Assembly (NCBI RefSeq): GCF_004795915.1
Contig: NZ_CP039253.1
Location: 1,922,001 to 1,986,000, forward strand
Origin: Rhodococcus sp. PAMC28707
GTDB lineage: Bacteria; Actinomycetota; Actinomycetes; Mycobacteriales; Mycobacteriaceae
Reading direction: 5' to 3'
Length of the DNA stretch: 64,000 nt
A program made the translations under genes and the position numbers. Of the stretch, positions 7,420 to 17,635 are shown piece after piece (position 1 is the first letter of the stretch; each line of letters starts with the position of its first letter). The notes under the pieces are model-generated. The model was not told where the DNA came from, did not search any database, and saw nothing but the letters and a program-made list of their open reading frames with translations.

Positions 7420-8192
7420 TGGCACTGGTCCTGGCTCTGATTCTGGGCGTCGCAGTCGGCATCCTGCTCGGTCTCCTCGGAGGCGGTGGGTCGATCCTGG
7501 CTGTTCCAGTTCTCGTCTACGCCCTCGGCCTACCGCTATCGGAGGCGATACCGACCTCACTGTTGGTGATCGGCGTCGCGTCCGCAACCGGCGCCATCCC
7601 CAAGATGCGGGCACGGCTCATCGAATGGCGGCTGGCTGCAATCTTCGCCGCCACCGGCATGATCGGCACCCTGGTAGGTACGGCCGTGGGCAGGCACCTC
7701 CCCGATACCGCCGTGATGATCGGCTTCGCAATCGTCATGATCGCCGCAGGGACACGCATGCTGCGCACCAACGACAACCTCGGAACTGCCTGCAGGACCG
7801 ACAATTCCGGAGTCGACTGGCGACGATGCGCACCGCGGTCCATCCCGACAGGATTCGGTGTCGGTGTTCTCACCGGACTGTTCGGCGTCGGCGGAGGATT
7901 CCTCATCATCCCGGCCTTGGTGCTGCTGTTGGGAATCGAGATGAGTGTTGCCGTCGGGACCTCACTGGTGGTCATCGTGGTGAACTCCGCCGCAGGTCTT
8001 TTCGCTCATGCAGGCGGCCTCGGTGAGAACTGGCCCCTTACCGTCATATTCGCCGCAGCCGCGATTGTCGGCTCCCTTGCAGCCGGACGCCTCAGCAACC
8101 GTGTCAATGCCGACAAGCTCCGGCAATGGTTCGCCTACCTGGTGTTCGCCGTCGCAGGCTACGTACTCGTCGACACCCTCTTTCTCTCATGA
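7419..8192 (+). CDS. TauE/SafE family sulfite/organosulfur permease
   Basis: The 257-residue product has about eight hydrophobic segments in two repeats. Each repeat starts with the family signature GLLGGGGSILAVPVL (N-half) or GLFGVGGGFLIIPAL (C-half). TauE/SafE proteins move sulfite, sulfonates or related anions across the inner membrane. The start is ATG 7419, which overlaps the stop of the 20-codon leader. Placement behind CsoR/CstR-like operators suggests induction by persulfide or sulfite stress and export of toxic sulfur species. Direction of transport is inferred. Confidence 0.88.
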   Translation: MALVLALILGVAVGILLGLLGGGGSILAVPVLVYALGLPLSEAIPTSLLVIGVASATGAIPKMRARLIEWRLAAIFAATGMIGTLVGTAVGRHLPDTAVMIGFAIVMIAAGTRMLRTNDNLGTACRTDNSGVDWRRCAPRSIPTGFGVGVLTGLFGVGGGFLIIPALVLLLGIEMSVAVGTSLVVIVVNSAAGLFAHAGGLGENWPLTVIFAAAAIVGSLAAGRLSNRVNADKLRQWFAYLVFAVAGYVLVDTLFLS

Positions 8193-8246
8193 CGGTCAGT
8201 GGCTCGGGGCCCTCTTTGCATGCCGAAAACGATCCCGAAGGGGCAC

Positions 8247-9548
8247 TCACAGTCGGCGACCGAACAGAACCAACACCGCCGACCACAGCAGCGCAAGGAG
8301 ACCGAACGCTGCGCGGAGCGAGCACGCCGTCGACCAGACGGTGGTGACTCCAGACGGCGGCACGGGCCGTCCGGCGAATCGATCCTCCAACCAGTCGAGC
8401 GTCAGCGGAGCCGAGAGCGGATGCAATGACAAGTGCTCGCTGAGCCGGTCGCGAAGGTAGGTCACGTGCGCTCCGTGGTCGAGGTAGCGATCGACTTGGC
8501 CGTCGACGTCGTCGACGGCGATGATCTGATCGTGCACTGCCTGGACGACGAGCATCGGCACGGTCGGCGCTGTTTTCCCTGGCTGGATGGCTTGAAAGAT
8601 GTCGAGCAGTTCGGGGCTGGCGAGTAGGTCGGCAAGGGGCATGTCGATGTATTCGTCCAGGTCGTGCCGCGCAAGTCTCCTCACCGCCGAGACGGTGGTG
8701 AGCTCGTTCACCGAGTCGAGCAGCTCGAGACCGGCGGGACTGACATGTTGCCTGATGAAGCGGTCGAGGTCCGGGTAGGTACGGCGCAGGCCCGCGACCA
8801 CCAGCGTGGGTAGGCCGGCGTGCACGCTCGCATTGAGCCGGATGAAGGCCGAGGCGGGATCGCCGACCGGTGATCCGAGGGCTACTCCGAGAAGATTGAT
8901 CTCCGGCGCGTACTCGGGAGCCATCTCCGCCGCCCACGACGACGCCAGGCCGCCACCGGAGTAACCCCACAACCCGACCGGACTGTCGCGTCTCAGTCCG
9001 AGTGGCAAGAAGCTCAGGGCCGCGCGCACCGCATCGAGCGTGCAGAACCCCGGCTCGCGGGGGGATCCCCAATGTCCATGCGGACCTTCATGATCCGGAA
9101 TCGAGACTGCCCACCCTCGGCGGAGCGCATGGAGGATCAATACGAATTCGAACTGCGGGACCGCGCCCCACGCTTTCGCACCCTTCTGCAGCGCGTACGA
9201 GGGAAAGCACGAATCCGACACCGCATCGATCGCGCACTGATAGGACAGCAGCGGCGAATTGCCGACACTCCTTCCACGCGGCAGCAGCACCGTGGTCACG
9301 CTCGCCTGTGGAGCGTCGTCGAGGTCGTTGGTGCGATAGAGCAATTGCCAGGCGTCGACCTGCTGTGCAATACGGCCGAAAAGGGCCACGTCCACTTCAC
9401 GCGTCCGAAGGATCGTCCCCGGTTCCGTCATCTCGAACCCCGCAGGCGGGATGTAGAACGCGTCGTCAACGGGCCGAAGTGCCCGTCGAGGCCGTGGCGA
9501 TTCTTCCGCCGACCACGGCATTCTGCCGCTGTCCCTGTCGATGCTCAT
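8247..9548 (-). CDS. LIP-family lipase/esterase with C-terminal membrane anchor
   Basis: This 433-residue alpha/beta hydrolase resembles secretory triacylglycerol lipases (LIP family), with FYIPP at the start, DHEGP, the nucleophile elbow GYSGGG (Ser197) and VVQAVHDQIIAVDD carrying the acid. A late histidine that could complete the triad lies in the HLSLHP region near residue 390. Family members usually start with a signal peptide. None is visible here, and instead the last 25 residues (AFGLLALLWSAVLVLFG) are a single hydrophobic helix. The protein may therefore be tail-anchored and face the cytoplasm, or use another export route. Confidence 0.82.
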   Translation of the reverse strand: MSIDRDSGRMPWSAEESPRPRRALRPVDDAFYIPPAGFEMTEPGTILRTREVDVALFGRIAQQVDAWQLLYRTNDLDDAPQASVTTVLLPRGRSVGNSPLLSYQCAIDAVSDSCFPSYALQKGAKAWGAVPQFEFVLILHALRRGWAVSIPDHEGPHGHWGSPREPGFCTLDAVRAALSFLPLGLRRDSPVGLWGYSGGGLASSWAAEMAPEYAPEINLLGVALGSPVGDPASAFIRLNASVHAGLPTLVVAGLRRTYPDLDRFIRQHVSPAGLELLDSVNELTTVSAVRRLARHDLDEYIDMPLADLLASPELLDIFQAIQPGKTAPTVPMLVVQAVHDQIIAVDDVDGQVDRYLDHGAHVTYLRDRLSEHLSLHPLSAPLTLDWLEDRFAGRPVPPSGVTTVWSTACSLRAAFGLLALLWSAVLVLFGRRL

Positions 9549-9629
9549 CGCCCACCCCTTGTTATCCGAGTCTCCTCGTCACAGTAACCGGGGGCAGAGT
9601 AGTCGATCTCGGACCGTTGGCAATGGACC

Positions 9630-10340
9630 TCATTCGACGAGCCTGTAGCCCATTCCCGTTTCGGTGATCAGATGGCGTGGTTGCGCGGGGTCGACTTCCA
9701 GCTTGCGCCGCAGTTGAGACATGTAGATCCGAAGGTAGTTCGATCCGTGATCATGACCAGGACCCCATACCGTTCTGAGTAGCTCTTTCTGCCCGACGAG
9801 CTTTCCGTTGTTGCGGGCGAGCATTTCGAGAACCCCCCACTCGGTCCGGGTGAGGTGTACTCGCTGCCCCTCCCGAGTAACGGTTTTCGACGCCAGGTTC
9901 ACGGTGAACGTCGAGGTGGTGACGATCGGGTCCACTCGTCCACTGACGGCTACCCTCCTCCGCACCGCAACCCGTAACCGGGCCAGGAACTCGTCCATCC
10001 CGAACGGTTTGGTGACGTAGTCGTCCGCCCCTGCATCGAGCGCCTCGATCTTGTCGCTGCTGTCGGTCCGTGCGGACAACACGATCACCGGGACATCGCT
10101 CCACCCTCTCAACCCGGCGAGGACTTCGAGCCCGCCGAGTCCCGGTAGCCCGAGGTCGAGCACCACCACGTCCGGGCGCTCGGAGGCAATCGCGCGCAGA
10201 GCTCCCGTTCCGGTGTCAGCGGTCACGACGTCGTACCCCCGCGCCGAGAGATTGATGCGCAACGCCCGCACGATCTGCGGTTCGTCGTCGACGACGAGAA
10301 CCCGTGTCCTACCGACAACCTCATCCACGAGCTGCTGCAT
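9630..10340 (-). CDS. kdpE: KdpE, response regulator of the Kdp potassium system
   Basis: This is an OmpR-type regulator with a receiver domain (VDDE acidic pair, phospho-acceptor Asp62 in VLDLGLPGLGG, Lys in DDYVTKPF) and a C-terminal winged helix ending RHLITETGMGYRLVE. It pairs with KdpD, whose reading frame it overlaps by 20 bases. I take the ATG at 10340 as the start; the ATG at 10364 adds eight residues. It should activate the kdp operon at low potassium. Its own gene is last in the block. Confidence 0.93.
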   Translation of the reverse strand: MQQLVDEVVGRTRVLVVDDEPQIVRALRINLSARGYDVVTADTGTGALRAIASERPDVVVLDLGLPGLGGLEVLAGLRGWSDVPVIVLSARTDSSDKIEALDAGADDYVTKPFGMDEFLARLRVAVRRRVAVSGRVDPIVTTSTFTVNLASKTVTREGQRVHLTRTEWGVLEMLARNNGKLVGQKELLRTVWGPGHDHGSNYLRIYMSQLRRKLEVDPAQPRHLITETGMGYRLVE

Positions 10341-12879
10341 CGGTAATATGATGGGCCACAGCATTATTGGTCAGCGATGCCGCTGATGCCAGCTCTACGG
10401 TCATCGTTACTCCCCCACCGGCGGTCTCGGAGATGGTGACCGCGCCTTTCATTGCCTCGACGAATCCACGAACAACCGACAGGCCCAGACCGACGCCCGT
10501 GGTGTTGTCACTGTCCCCCAACCGCTGGAACGCTTCGAAGACTGCCTCTTCGGTACCTCTCGCGATTCCAGGTCCGCTGTCGGACACAGTGATCAGAGCT
10601 CGACTCCCCGCATACGTTGCACCCACCCGCACCGGCGTTCCGGGGGCGTGACGCAGCGCATTGTCGATCAGATTGGCCAACACCCGCTCGAGCAACCCCG
10701 CATCTGCAGCAACAGCCACGTCATCGACGTCCACGATCACCCGATCGAGGCTGCCGGCGGCGGCCGAACTGGCGAGGGCGGCGGACACCGAGTCCTCGAT
10801 ATAGACCACCGTCGAGCTCGGTGTGATCACCCCAGCAGCCAGTCTCGACGAATCGAGTAGGTTCCCGACCAGTCCGGTCAGCTGGTCGGTCGATTCTTCG
10901 ATGGTAGTGAGCAGTTCGGCGGTGTCTTCCGGTGAGAATTCGACGTCGGTGCTGCGCAGGCTGGACACGGACGCTTTGACTGCGGCAAGGGGCGTGCGGA
11001 GGTCATGGCTGACGGCCGAGAGCAGAGCGCGCCGAAGGCGGTCCGCTTCGGCGAGACCGGCGGCTTTGCTAGCTTCGAGTGCCAGTTCGGATTGTCTGAT
11101 CAACCCCATCGCTTGATTGGCGACGGCGCTGAGGACACGGCGGTCGTGTGCGCCGGTCTTCGATCCGGACAGAAGAAGAGTGAAGGTACCGTCTGCGGTC
11201 TCGATTGCCGTGTCGGCGTCGTCGGGCTCGGCAGGCGGGTCCTCTCCGACGGATTCCACGACGCTGCCCTCTGCTCTGATGATCGAAACCGCTCGTTGTG
11301 AGTACGTTTCACGGACCCGCTCGAGCAGCGTCCTGATGTCGCCGCCGCGCAGAACAGTTCCGGCGAACAGAGTCAGCAACTCGGCCTCCTGAGATGCTCT
11401 GCGCGCCTGAACTGTTCGACGGGCTGCGGAGTCGACGAGAAATGCCACGGCGACTGCCATCATGAGCAGCACTATCGTGGTGACGAAGTTGTCGGGTTCG
11501 GCGATGGTGAAGCTGTGTCGCGGGTCCGCGAAGAAGTAGTTGAGTAGCAAGCCGGCAATCAGTGCCGACAACGCTGCGGGCGCAACACCACCGAGGAGCG
11601 CCACTCCGAGTACGACCATGAAGAACAGAGCGCTCTCGCCGCCGAGGTCGAGGTACGGATCCACGAGCAGCATCGTCAGCGCGGAGAGGAAGGGGACGAT
11701 GACCGCAGCAGCCCAGGACAGTATGCGACGCTGCGTCGGCACCAGTCGCTTGATTCGCCAACCACGGCTGATTTCGGCGTGAGTGACCATGTGCACGTCG
11801 ATCTTTCCCGAGTGCTGAATAACTGTCGCACCGATGCCCGCATCCATGATGCGGGCCCAGCGGGACCGCCTCGAAGTTCCGATGACCAACTGGGTGGCGT
11901 TCGCGCCGCGCGCGAACTCGAGCAGCGTGGAGGGCACATCGTCGCCGACGACGCTGTGCATGCTGGCGCCGAGGCTGGCCGCGAGCTTGCGCACCTTACC
12001 CATCTGTGGCGCGGAAACACCTGCCATACCGTCACCACGGATGACGTGCAGCACCATCAGTTCCGCACTCGACTTCGAGGCGATACGGCTGGCCCTACGG
12101 AGCAGGGTTTCCGATTCCGGCCCGCCGGTGACCGAGACGACGACACGTTCCCGCGTCTCCCACGTGTCGGTGATGTCGTGTGAGCTGCGGTATTTCGTCA
12201 ACGCCGCGTCGACCTGATCGGCTATCCACAACAGGGACAGCTCACGCAGCGCGGTCAAATTTCCTTGACGGAAGTAATTGCTCAACGCTGCATCCACCTT
12301 CTCGGCAGCATAGATATTTCCGTGGGACAGCCGGCGCCGCAACGCCTCCGGTGCGACGTCGACCAGTTCAATCTGCTCCGCACCGCGGACCACCGAGTCC
12401 GGGACGGTTTCGCGCTGCGGTACCCCGGTGATCTGCTCGACCACATCGTTGAGGCTTTCCAGGTGCTGCACGTTCAGCGTCGACACGACGTCGATGCCGG
12501 CGTCGAGAAGCTCCTCGACGTCCTGCCAACGCTTCTCGTGCGTGCTCCCCGGCGTGTTCGTGTGGGCGAGCTCGTCGACGAGTACCAGGCTCGGGTTTCG
12601 TTCGATGATCGCGGCCACGTCGAGTTCGTGTGCCGTCGATCCCCGGTACTGGATCGAACGGAGGGGGATCTGCTCGATCCCCTCGAGCAACCCGGCAGTG
12701 CGGGCGCGGCCGTGGGTTTCCACCACGCCCGCGACCACATCGCAGCCGCGTTCCTGCCTGCGGTGCGCTTCACCGAGCATCGCGAAGGTCTTCCCGACGC
12801 CCGGTGCCGCACCGAGGTAGATCCGCAGATCACCGCGGTCGGGTCCAACAGAACCGCGCCTGCCTGCCGTGTTGCTCAT
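10321..12879 (-). CDS. kdpD: KdpD, osmosensitive potassium sensor histidine kinase
   Basis: The 852-residue protein shows the complete KdpD plan. It has an N-terminal KdpD domain with Walker A GAAPGVGKT (23-31) and Walker B-like LVDELAHTN, a USP-like domain (about 245-370), and four membrane helices (about 385-485). A GAF-like segment, the H-box SAVSHDLRTP (phospho-acceptor His625) and an ATPase domain with DNALRHAPG follow. It phosphorylates KdpE when potassium is limiting. It begins 34 bases after kdpC, and all domains are intact. Confidence 0.95.
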   Translation of the reverse strand: MSNTAGRRGSVGPDRGDLRIYLGAAPGVGKTFAMLGEAHRRQERGCDVVAGVVETHGRARTAGLLEGIEQIPLRSIQYRGSTAHELDVAAIIERNPSLVLVDELAHTNTPGSTHEKRWQDVEELLDAGIDVVSTLNVQHLESLNDVVEQITGVPQRETVPDSVVRGAEQIELVDVAPEALRRRLSHGNIYAAEKVDAALSNYFRQGNLTALRELSLLWIADQVDAALTKYRSSHDITDTWETRERVVVSVTGGPESETLLRRASRIASKSSAELMVLHVIRGDGMAGVSAPQMGKVRKLAASLGASMHSVVGDDVPSTLLEFARGANATQLVIGTSRRSRWARIMDAGIGATVIQHSGKIDVHMVTHAEISRGWRIKRLVPTQRRILSWAAAVIVPFLSALTMLLVDPYLDLGGESALFFMVVLGVALLGGVAPAALSALIAGLLLNYFFADPRHSFTIAEPDNFVTTIVLLMMAVAVAFLVDSAARRTVQARRASQEAELLTLFAGTVLRGGDIRTLLERVRETYSQRAVSIIRAEGSVVESVGEDPPAEPDDADTAIETADGTFTLLLSGSKTGAHDRRVLSAVANQAMGLIRQSELALEASKAAGLAEADRLRRALLSAVSHDLRTPLAAVKASVSSLRSTDVEFSPEDTAELLTTIEESTDQLTGLVGNLLDSSRLAAGVITPSSTVVYIEDSVSAALASSAAAGSLDRVIVDVDDVAVAADAGLLERVLANLIDNALRHAPGTPVRVGATYAGSRALITVSDSGPGIARGTEEAVFEAFQRLGDSDNTTGVGLGLSVVRGFVEAMKGAVTISETAGGGVTMTVELASAASLTNNAVAHHITDAAARG

Positions 12880-12913
12880 ATTCCTCGTCCTACCGCATTT
12901 GTCCGCTCGATGC

Positions 12914-13552
12914 TTAGCGTGTGCCGCAGCCCGGCGCGGTCAAACCGAGCGCAAGGTTGAGCTCGGCCACGTTCACTCTCTCACTGCCGAGGAACCCGAA
13001 CTGGCGGCCGTCGGTGTGCTCGGCTACCAACGAGGCGACAGTGTCCTTACTCATTCCGTTGACGGTCGCGACTCGTTCGATCTGAATCTGCGCGTACGCC
13101 GGACTGATCTGGGGGTCGATGCCCGATCCTGAGCCGGTCAACGCATCGACCGGAACAGCGGCGGGGTCGACGTTCTCGCGCTCGGCGATCACCTCGCGAC
13201 GCTCCTCGACGAATGCCGCCAGAGCCTCACTGCTCGGTCCCTGGTTGGTCGGCAATCCTGCTGCCGGGTCACCCGTTGCGAAAGCATCCTCATCCGATAC
13301 CGACCCGGTGACGCGGGCATGGAAGAAGGGATCCGGTTGCCCGGCGTCGACCTGTGTGTCGACACCGACGAGGCTGCTACCTACGACGCAACCGTTGGCG
13401 TCGGTCAACGGCGAGCCCTCGGCAGAGTTCGAGCCGATACGGCTCACTGCCCAGACTGCCGCCGGGTAACCGATACCCAAGATGACCGTCAATACCAACA
13501 GAACCGACAATCCTGCCGCGATCTGCCCGAAAAACCTCTGTACGAACCGCAT
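12914..13552 (-). CDS. kdpC: KdpC, potassium-transporting ATPase subunit C
   Basis: The 212-residue protein has one N-terminal membrane helix and the KdpC hallmark ending (NVAELNLAL). The conserved segments GSGSGIDPQISPAYAQIQIERVA and FGFLGSERVNV are visible. KdpC binds KdpA/KdpB and raises ATP affinity of the complex. Its start is one base past the kdpB stop, so the two are almost certainly co-translated. Confidence 0.95.
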   Translation of the reverse strand: MRFVQRFFGQIAAGLSVLLVLTVILGIGYPAAVWAVSRIGSNSAEGSPLTDANGCVVGSSLVGVDTQVDAGQPDPFFHARVTGSVSDEDAFATGDPAAGLPTNQGPSSEALAAFVEERREVIAERENVDPAAVPVDALTGSGSGIDPQISPAYAQIQIERVATVNGMSKDTVASLVAEHTDGRQFGFLGSERVNVAELNLALGLTAPGCGTR

Positions 13553-13553
13553 G

Positions 13554-15650
13554 TCAGCCTATCCCTGGGATGAATCGAACAACGAGGTCGATGAGCCAAA
13601 TACCGACGAACGGCGTAATGACACCACCCACTCCGTAGAGCAGGAGGTTGCGCCTGAGCAACGTCGATGCACTCGACGGAACATAGCGAACACCTTTGAG
13701 TGCCAGAGGTATGAGCCCGATGATCACCAGTGCATTGAAGATGACCGCCGACAGGATCGCGGACTCCGGAGTCGCGAGACCCATGATGTTGAGTGCACCC
13801 AGCTGCGGATACACGACGCTGAACATGGCCGGCAGAATGGCGAAGTACTTCGCCAGATCGTTGGCCAGGGAGAACGTGGTCAAGGCACCGCGGGTGATCA
13901 GCAACTGCTTGCCGATCTCGACGACCTCGATCAACTTGGTCGGGTCGGAATCGAGATCGACCATGTTGCCGGCCTCTTTGGCCGCCGACGTGCCGGTGTT
14001 CATCGCTACGCCGACATCTGCCTGGGCAAGTGCGGGTGCGTCATTGGTGCCGTCACCCGTCATGGCGACGAGCCGTCCACCTTCTTGCTCCTTGCGGATG
14101 AGTGCGAGTTTGTCCTCGGGTGTCGCTTCGGCGAGGAAGTCGTCCACACCTGCTTCGTCGGCAATTGCTTTGGCTGTCAACGGATTGTCACCGGTGACCA
14201 TGACCGTCCTGATGCCCATCGCACGCAGCTGTGCAAACCGTTCGGCGATATGCGGCTTCACGACGTCGGAGAGTTCGATGACGCCCAGAGCACGTACCGG
14301 CCCACCGATCGGGCCGGATGCGACGACGAGCGGAGTAGCACCCATCGACGCGATGGTGTGTGTCGTCTCGTCGACCTCCGGGTTGATCAGCGGTCCGCCG
14401 TTGGCGCGAACCCACTCGAGTACCGAGTCGGTTGCGCCTTTCCGGACCTGGACGCCGTCGAGATCGATACCACTCATCCGCGTCTGTGCAGTGAACGCCA
14501 CGAACTCGCCGGTCTTCTCACTGTCGGTGGCCTGCGCAGGCAACGAGTAGTCGCGGGTGCAGAGATCGACGATGCTGCGTCCTTCCGGTGTGCCGTCGGC
14601 CAATGACGACAGGCGAGCAGCAGCTGCGAGTTCTCCGGCTGTGACGCCGGGAGCTGGGTGCAACCCGGTGGCGCGACGATTGCCGTAGGTGATCGTCCCG
14701 GTCTTGTCCATCAGCAGTGTGTCGATATCGCCTGCGGCTTCGACAGCGCGCCCGGACATCGCCAGCACGTTGCGCTGCACGAGGCGGTCCATACCGGCGA
14801 TGCCGATAGCGGACAGCAATGCGCCGATGGTCGTGGGGATGAGGCACACCAGCAGGGCGATCAACTTGATCGGATCCTGTGCTTCGCCGCCGTAGGCGCC
14901 CATCGGACCGATTGCGACTACCGCAAGAAGAAAGATGATCGTGAGCGAGGCGAGCAGGATGTTGAGCGCAATCTCGTTCGGCGTCTTCTGGCGCGATGCG
15001 CCCTCGACGAGTGCGATCATGCGGTCGACGAACGACTCACCTTGAGCGGAGGTGATTTTTACGACGATCTCGTCGGACAGCACACCGGTTCCGCCGGTCA
15101 CTGCGCAGCGGTCGCCGCCCGATTCGCGCACAACCGGCGCGGATTCGCCGGTGATCGCCGATTCGTCGACGGTGGCAATGCCTTCGATGACGTCACCGTC
15201 GCCGGGGATTATCTCGCCGGCGGAGACGACTACCTCGTCGCCGATCCGCAATTCGGTGCCCGGTACTTCTTCGATAGCTCCCGAGGATGTTCGTCGGCGC
15301 GCGATGGTGTCGCGTTTGACGGCACGCAGGCTCGCGGCCTGCGCCTTACCTCTACCTTCCGCAACGGATTCGGCCAGGTTCGCGAACAGCAGCGTGAACC
15401 AGAGCCAGGCTGTGACCAGCCAGGAGAACACCGACGGGTTGCTCACTGCGAGAACGGTAGTGATGACCGATCCGATGAGTACCACGAACATGACCGGATT
15501 GCGGGCAAGGTGTCGTGGGTCGAGCTTGCCGAAGGCTGCGGGGAGCGAGGTCCACATCTGCCGTGGGCTGAAGTAACCGGCCTTCACCGGTGTCGACGAG
15601 TCGACGACGTCGGTTTCGTTGTCTATCAATCGAGATGATGTGACGGTCAT
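13554..15650 (-). CDS. kdpB: KdpB, potassium-transporting P-type ATPase catalytic subunit
   Basis: The 698-residue P-type ATPase has TGES in the actuator domain at 167-170, the phosphorylation motif DKTGT with Asp315, and [16 protein letters not shown] in the hinge. KdpB hydrolyses ATP to drive potassium uptake through KdpA. Ser170 corresponds to the E. coli serine whose phosphorylation inhibits the pump. The ATG at 15650 overlaps the kdpA stop (ATGA). Length and domain order are typical. Confidence 0.96.
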   Translation of the reverse strand: MTVTSSRLIDNETDVVDSSTPVKAGYFSPRQMWTSLPAAFGKLDPRHLARNPVMFVVLIGSVITTVLAVSNPSVFSWLVTAWLWFTLLFANLAESVAEGRGKAQAASLRAVKRDTIARRRTSSGAIEEVPGTELRIGDEVVVSAGEIIPGDGDVIEGIATVDESAITGESAPVVRESGGDRCAVTGGTGVLSDEIVVKITSAQGESFVDRMIALVEGASRQKTPNEIALNILLASLTIIFLLAVVAIGPMGAYGGEAQDPIKLIALLVCLIPTTIGALLSAIGIAGMDRLVQRNVLAMSGRAVEAAGDIDTLLMDKTGTITYGNRRATGLHPAPGVTAGELAAAARLSSLADGTPEGRSIVDLCTRDYSLPAQATDSEKTGEFVAFTAQTRMSGIDLDGVQVRKGATDSVLEWVRANGGPLINPEVDETTHTIASMGATPLVVASGPIGGPVRALGVIELSDVVKPHIAERFAQLRAMGIRTVMVTGDNPLTAKAIADEAGVDDFLAEATPEDKLALIRKEQEGGRLVAMTGDGTNDAPALAQADVGVAMNTGTSAAKEAGNMVDLDSDPTKLIEVVEIGKQLLITRGALTTFSLANDLAKYFAILPAMFSVVYPQLGALNIMGLATPESAILSAVIFNALVIIGLIPLALKGVRYVPSSASTLLRRNLLLYGVGGVITPFVGIWLIDLVVRFIPGIG

Positions 15651-17428
15651 TGCAATGCCTCTGCGATCGGGCCCAGAGCGAGGGCCGGGAAGAAGGTAAG
15701 TGCCGCAACGAGTACGGCAGTTCCGAGCAACAGTCCACCGAAGAGCGGGCCGTTGGTCGGCAGCGTGCCGGTATTGGGTGCGGTTCGCTTCGATGTAGCC
15801 AGTGATCCGGCGAGCGCCAGAACGAAGATGATCGGCAGGAATCGCCCGAGCAACATGGCAAGGCCGAGTGAAGTCTGGAACCAGTCACTGGTCACCGTCA
15901 GGCCACCGAATGCGCTGCCGTTGTTGTTGGAGGCTGAGGTGTAGGCGTAGAGCACTTCACTGAACCCGTGGATCGAGCTCGGGGTTCCGGGGTCGCCCGA
16001 ATTCCCCTGGTAGCCAGTGGTGGACGAGAGAATCACCGAGATGGAGGTTCCCACCAACACCAGGGCCGGCATGACCAGAACGGACAAGGCAGCGAGTGTG
16101 ATCTGACGCTGACCGATCTTCTTGCCGAGGAACTCGGGAGTACGGCCGACGAGAAGTCCACCGACGAACACTGCGATGATCGCCAACACGAGCAGTCCGT
16201 ACAGGCCGGTGCCCACCCCACCGGGCGCGATCTCACCGAACAACATGTTCAGGATGGCGGCGCCACCACCGAGCGGAGACATACTGTCGTGCGCGGAGTT
16301 GACTGCACCCGTGGATGTTCCGGTAGTCGCTACCGCGAACAGGGTCGATCCGGGAATTCCGAAGCGAACTTCCTTACCCTCCATCATCGAACCGGCAGCC
16401 TGAGCGGCAACGCCGCGAGCACCGGATTCAGCGAGCGCAATGACGGTGAGCATCGTTGCGAACAGTGCAGCCATGACTGCGAGCAGCGTCAGCCCCTGCT
16501 TACGATCGCCGACCATCGTTCCGAAGGTGCGCGTCAAAGCGACCGGAATGAGAAGGATCGCAATGATTTCGACAACGTTGGAGAAGGGAGACGGGTTCTC
16601 GAACGGGTGCGCGGCGTTGGCCGCCATAATTCCGCCACCGTTGGTTCCGAGTTCCTTGATCGCTTCCTGAGAAGCAACCGGTGCCAACGCATTGCTCACT
16701 GTCACACCGTCGAGACCGGTCGAGGCGAATCCCGAGCTGAAGGACTGAATAGCGCCTTGCGTCAACAGGATCAGGGCAATGATGAACGACAGCGGAAGCA
16801 GGATACGAAGCGAAGCGCGAACAAGATCGACCCAGAAGTTGCCGATCTCCCCACCGGTACGGACCCGTACGAATCCGCGAATGACGGCGATGGCGACGGC
16901 AATACCGACCGCGGCAGAAACGAAGTTCTGTACAGCCAAGCCCATCGGCTGGGTCAGGTTCGACAGCGTCGTTTCGGGGGTATACGACTGCCAGTTGGTG
17001 TTCGTAGTGAACGAGACAGCGGTGTTGAAGGCGACCGACGGGCTCACTCCCGACAAACCGCCGTTCAGCGGCAGCACTCCCTGAATACGTTGCAGCGTAT
17101 AGAGAAAGACGACGCTCGCAGCAGAGAAGCCGAGCAGCGACAGCGAGTAGCCCACCCAGGTCTGCTGTGAGCGGGGATCGATTCGGCAGATCCGATAGAT
17201 CCACGATTCGACACGCAGGTCGGCCCAGGCCGTGGTCGTGCCGCCGCGTGTCCGCTGGAGTGTCGCAGTGCGACCTCCTGCGGCGTGGCCGGAGCCGGCA
17301 CCTTCCTCGTCGGTATCGTGTTCGGTGGCGAAAACCTTCGCCATGTAGTCCCCGAGTGGAACATAGGCAATAGCCAGAACAGCCACGACGAAGGCAATCT
17401 GAAGTCCGGCAGCCAGAGCGGCATTCAT
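15647..17428 (-). CDS. kdpA: KdpA, potassium-binding channel-like subunit
   Basis: The 593-residue membrane protein has the four channel-like repeats of KdpA, with loops such as [15 protein letters not shown] and [19 protein letters not shown] that form the selectivity filter. It takes up potassium for occlusion and transfer driven by KdpB. A hydrophilic insert near residues 35-65 ([16 protein letters not shown]) is longer than in E. coli. The start at 17428 lies 4 bases past the kdpF stop, which implies coupling. Confidence 0.95.
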   Translation of the reverse strand: MNAALAAGLQIAFVVAVLAIAYVPLGDYMAKVFATEHDTDEEGAGSGHAAGGRTATLQRTRGGTTTAWADLRVESWIYRICRIDPRSQQTWVGYSLSLLGFSAASVVFLYTLQRIQGVLPLNGGLSGVSPSVAFNTAVSFTTNTNWQSYTPETTLSNLTQPMGLAVQNFVSAAVGIAVAIAVIRGFVRVRTGGEIGNFWVDLVRASLRILLPLSFIIALILLTQGAIQSFSSGFASTGLDGVTVSNALAPVASQEAIKELGTNGGGIMAANAAHPFENPSPFSNVVEIIAILLIPVALTRTFGTMVGDRKQGLTLLAVMAALFATMLTVIALAESGARGVAAQAAGSMMEGKEVRFGIPGSTLFAVATTGTSTGAVNSAHDSMSPLGGGAAILNMLFGEIAPGGVGTGLYGLLVLAIIAVFVGGLLVGRTPEFLGKKIGQRQITLAALSVLVMPALVLVGTSISVILSSTTGYQGNSGDPGTPSSIHGFSEVLYAYTSASNNNGSAFGGLTVTSDWFQTSLGLAMLLGRFLPIIFVLALAGSLATSKRTAPNTGTLPTNGPLFGGLLLGTAVLVAALTFFPALALGPIAEALQ

Positions 17429-17432
17429 CTGA

Positions 17433-17531
17433 TCAGAACCTCTCTGGATCGAGTAGTGCGACGAATAAGTAAATCGCCGTCAGAGCAGCGATGACCACCA
17501 GGACGATGCTGATGATTCCGTCGGTGGTCAC
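17433..17531 (-). CDS. kdpF: KdpF, small membrane subunit
   Basis: The 32-residue product is a single hydrophobic helix followed by the KdpF ending FVALLDPERF. KdpF stabilises the KdpABC complex. It starts at GTG 17531, whose bases overlap the stop of the preceding 35-codon frame (GTGA). The position immediately before kdpA and the DPERF tail make the call secure despite the small size. Confidence 0.9.
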   Translation of the reverse strand: MTTDGIISIVLVVIAALTAIYLFVALLDPERF

Positions 17532-17635
17532 TTCGTCTTCACCTTCGAGGTTGCAGTGTTCGCCAACAACCGCAGGATCAGTGCACATACACCGAATCCC
17601 ACGGCGGTGACGGCGAGATAGCCCAGATCAGCCAT
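17528..17635 (-). CDS. Small membrane peptide (35 aa) leading the kdp operon
   Basis: The ATG at 17635 opens MADLGYLAVTAVGFGVCALI, a hydrophobic helix followed by a basic tail (RLLANTATSKVKTK). It overlaps kdpF by 4 bases, so it is the first gene of the operon. Comparable unnamed MADL-type peptides precede kdpF in other actinobacteria, to my recollection. A role as an additional Kdp subunit or regulator is inference. Confidence 0.65.
   Translation of the reverse strand: MADLGYLAVTAVGFGVCALILRLLANTATSKVKTK

Noticed and set aside
13482..17170. Long plus-strand open frames over the kdp operon (up to 400 codons)
   Set aside because: They are opposite to well-conserved KdpA/KdpB frames, have no recognisable protein motif and follow from the high GC content.
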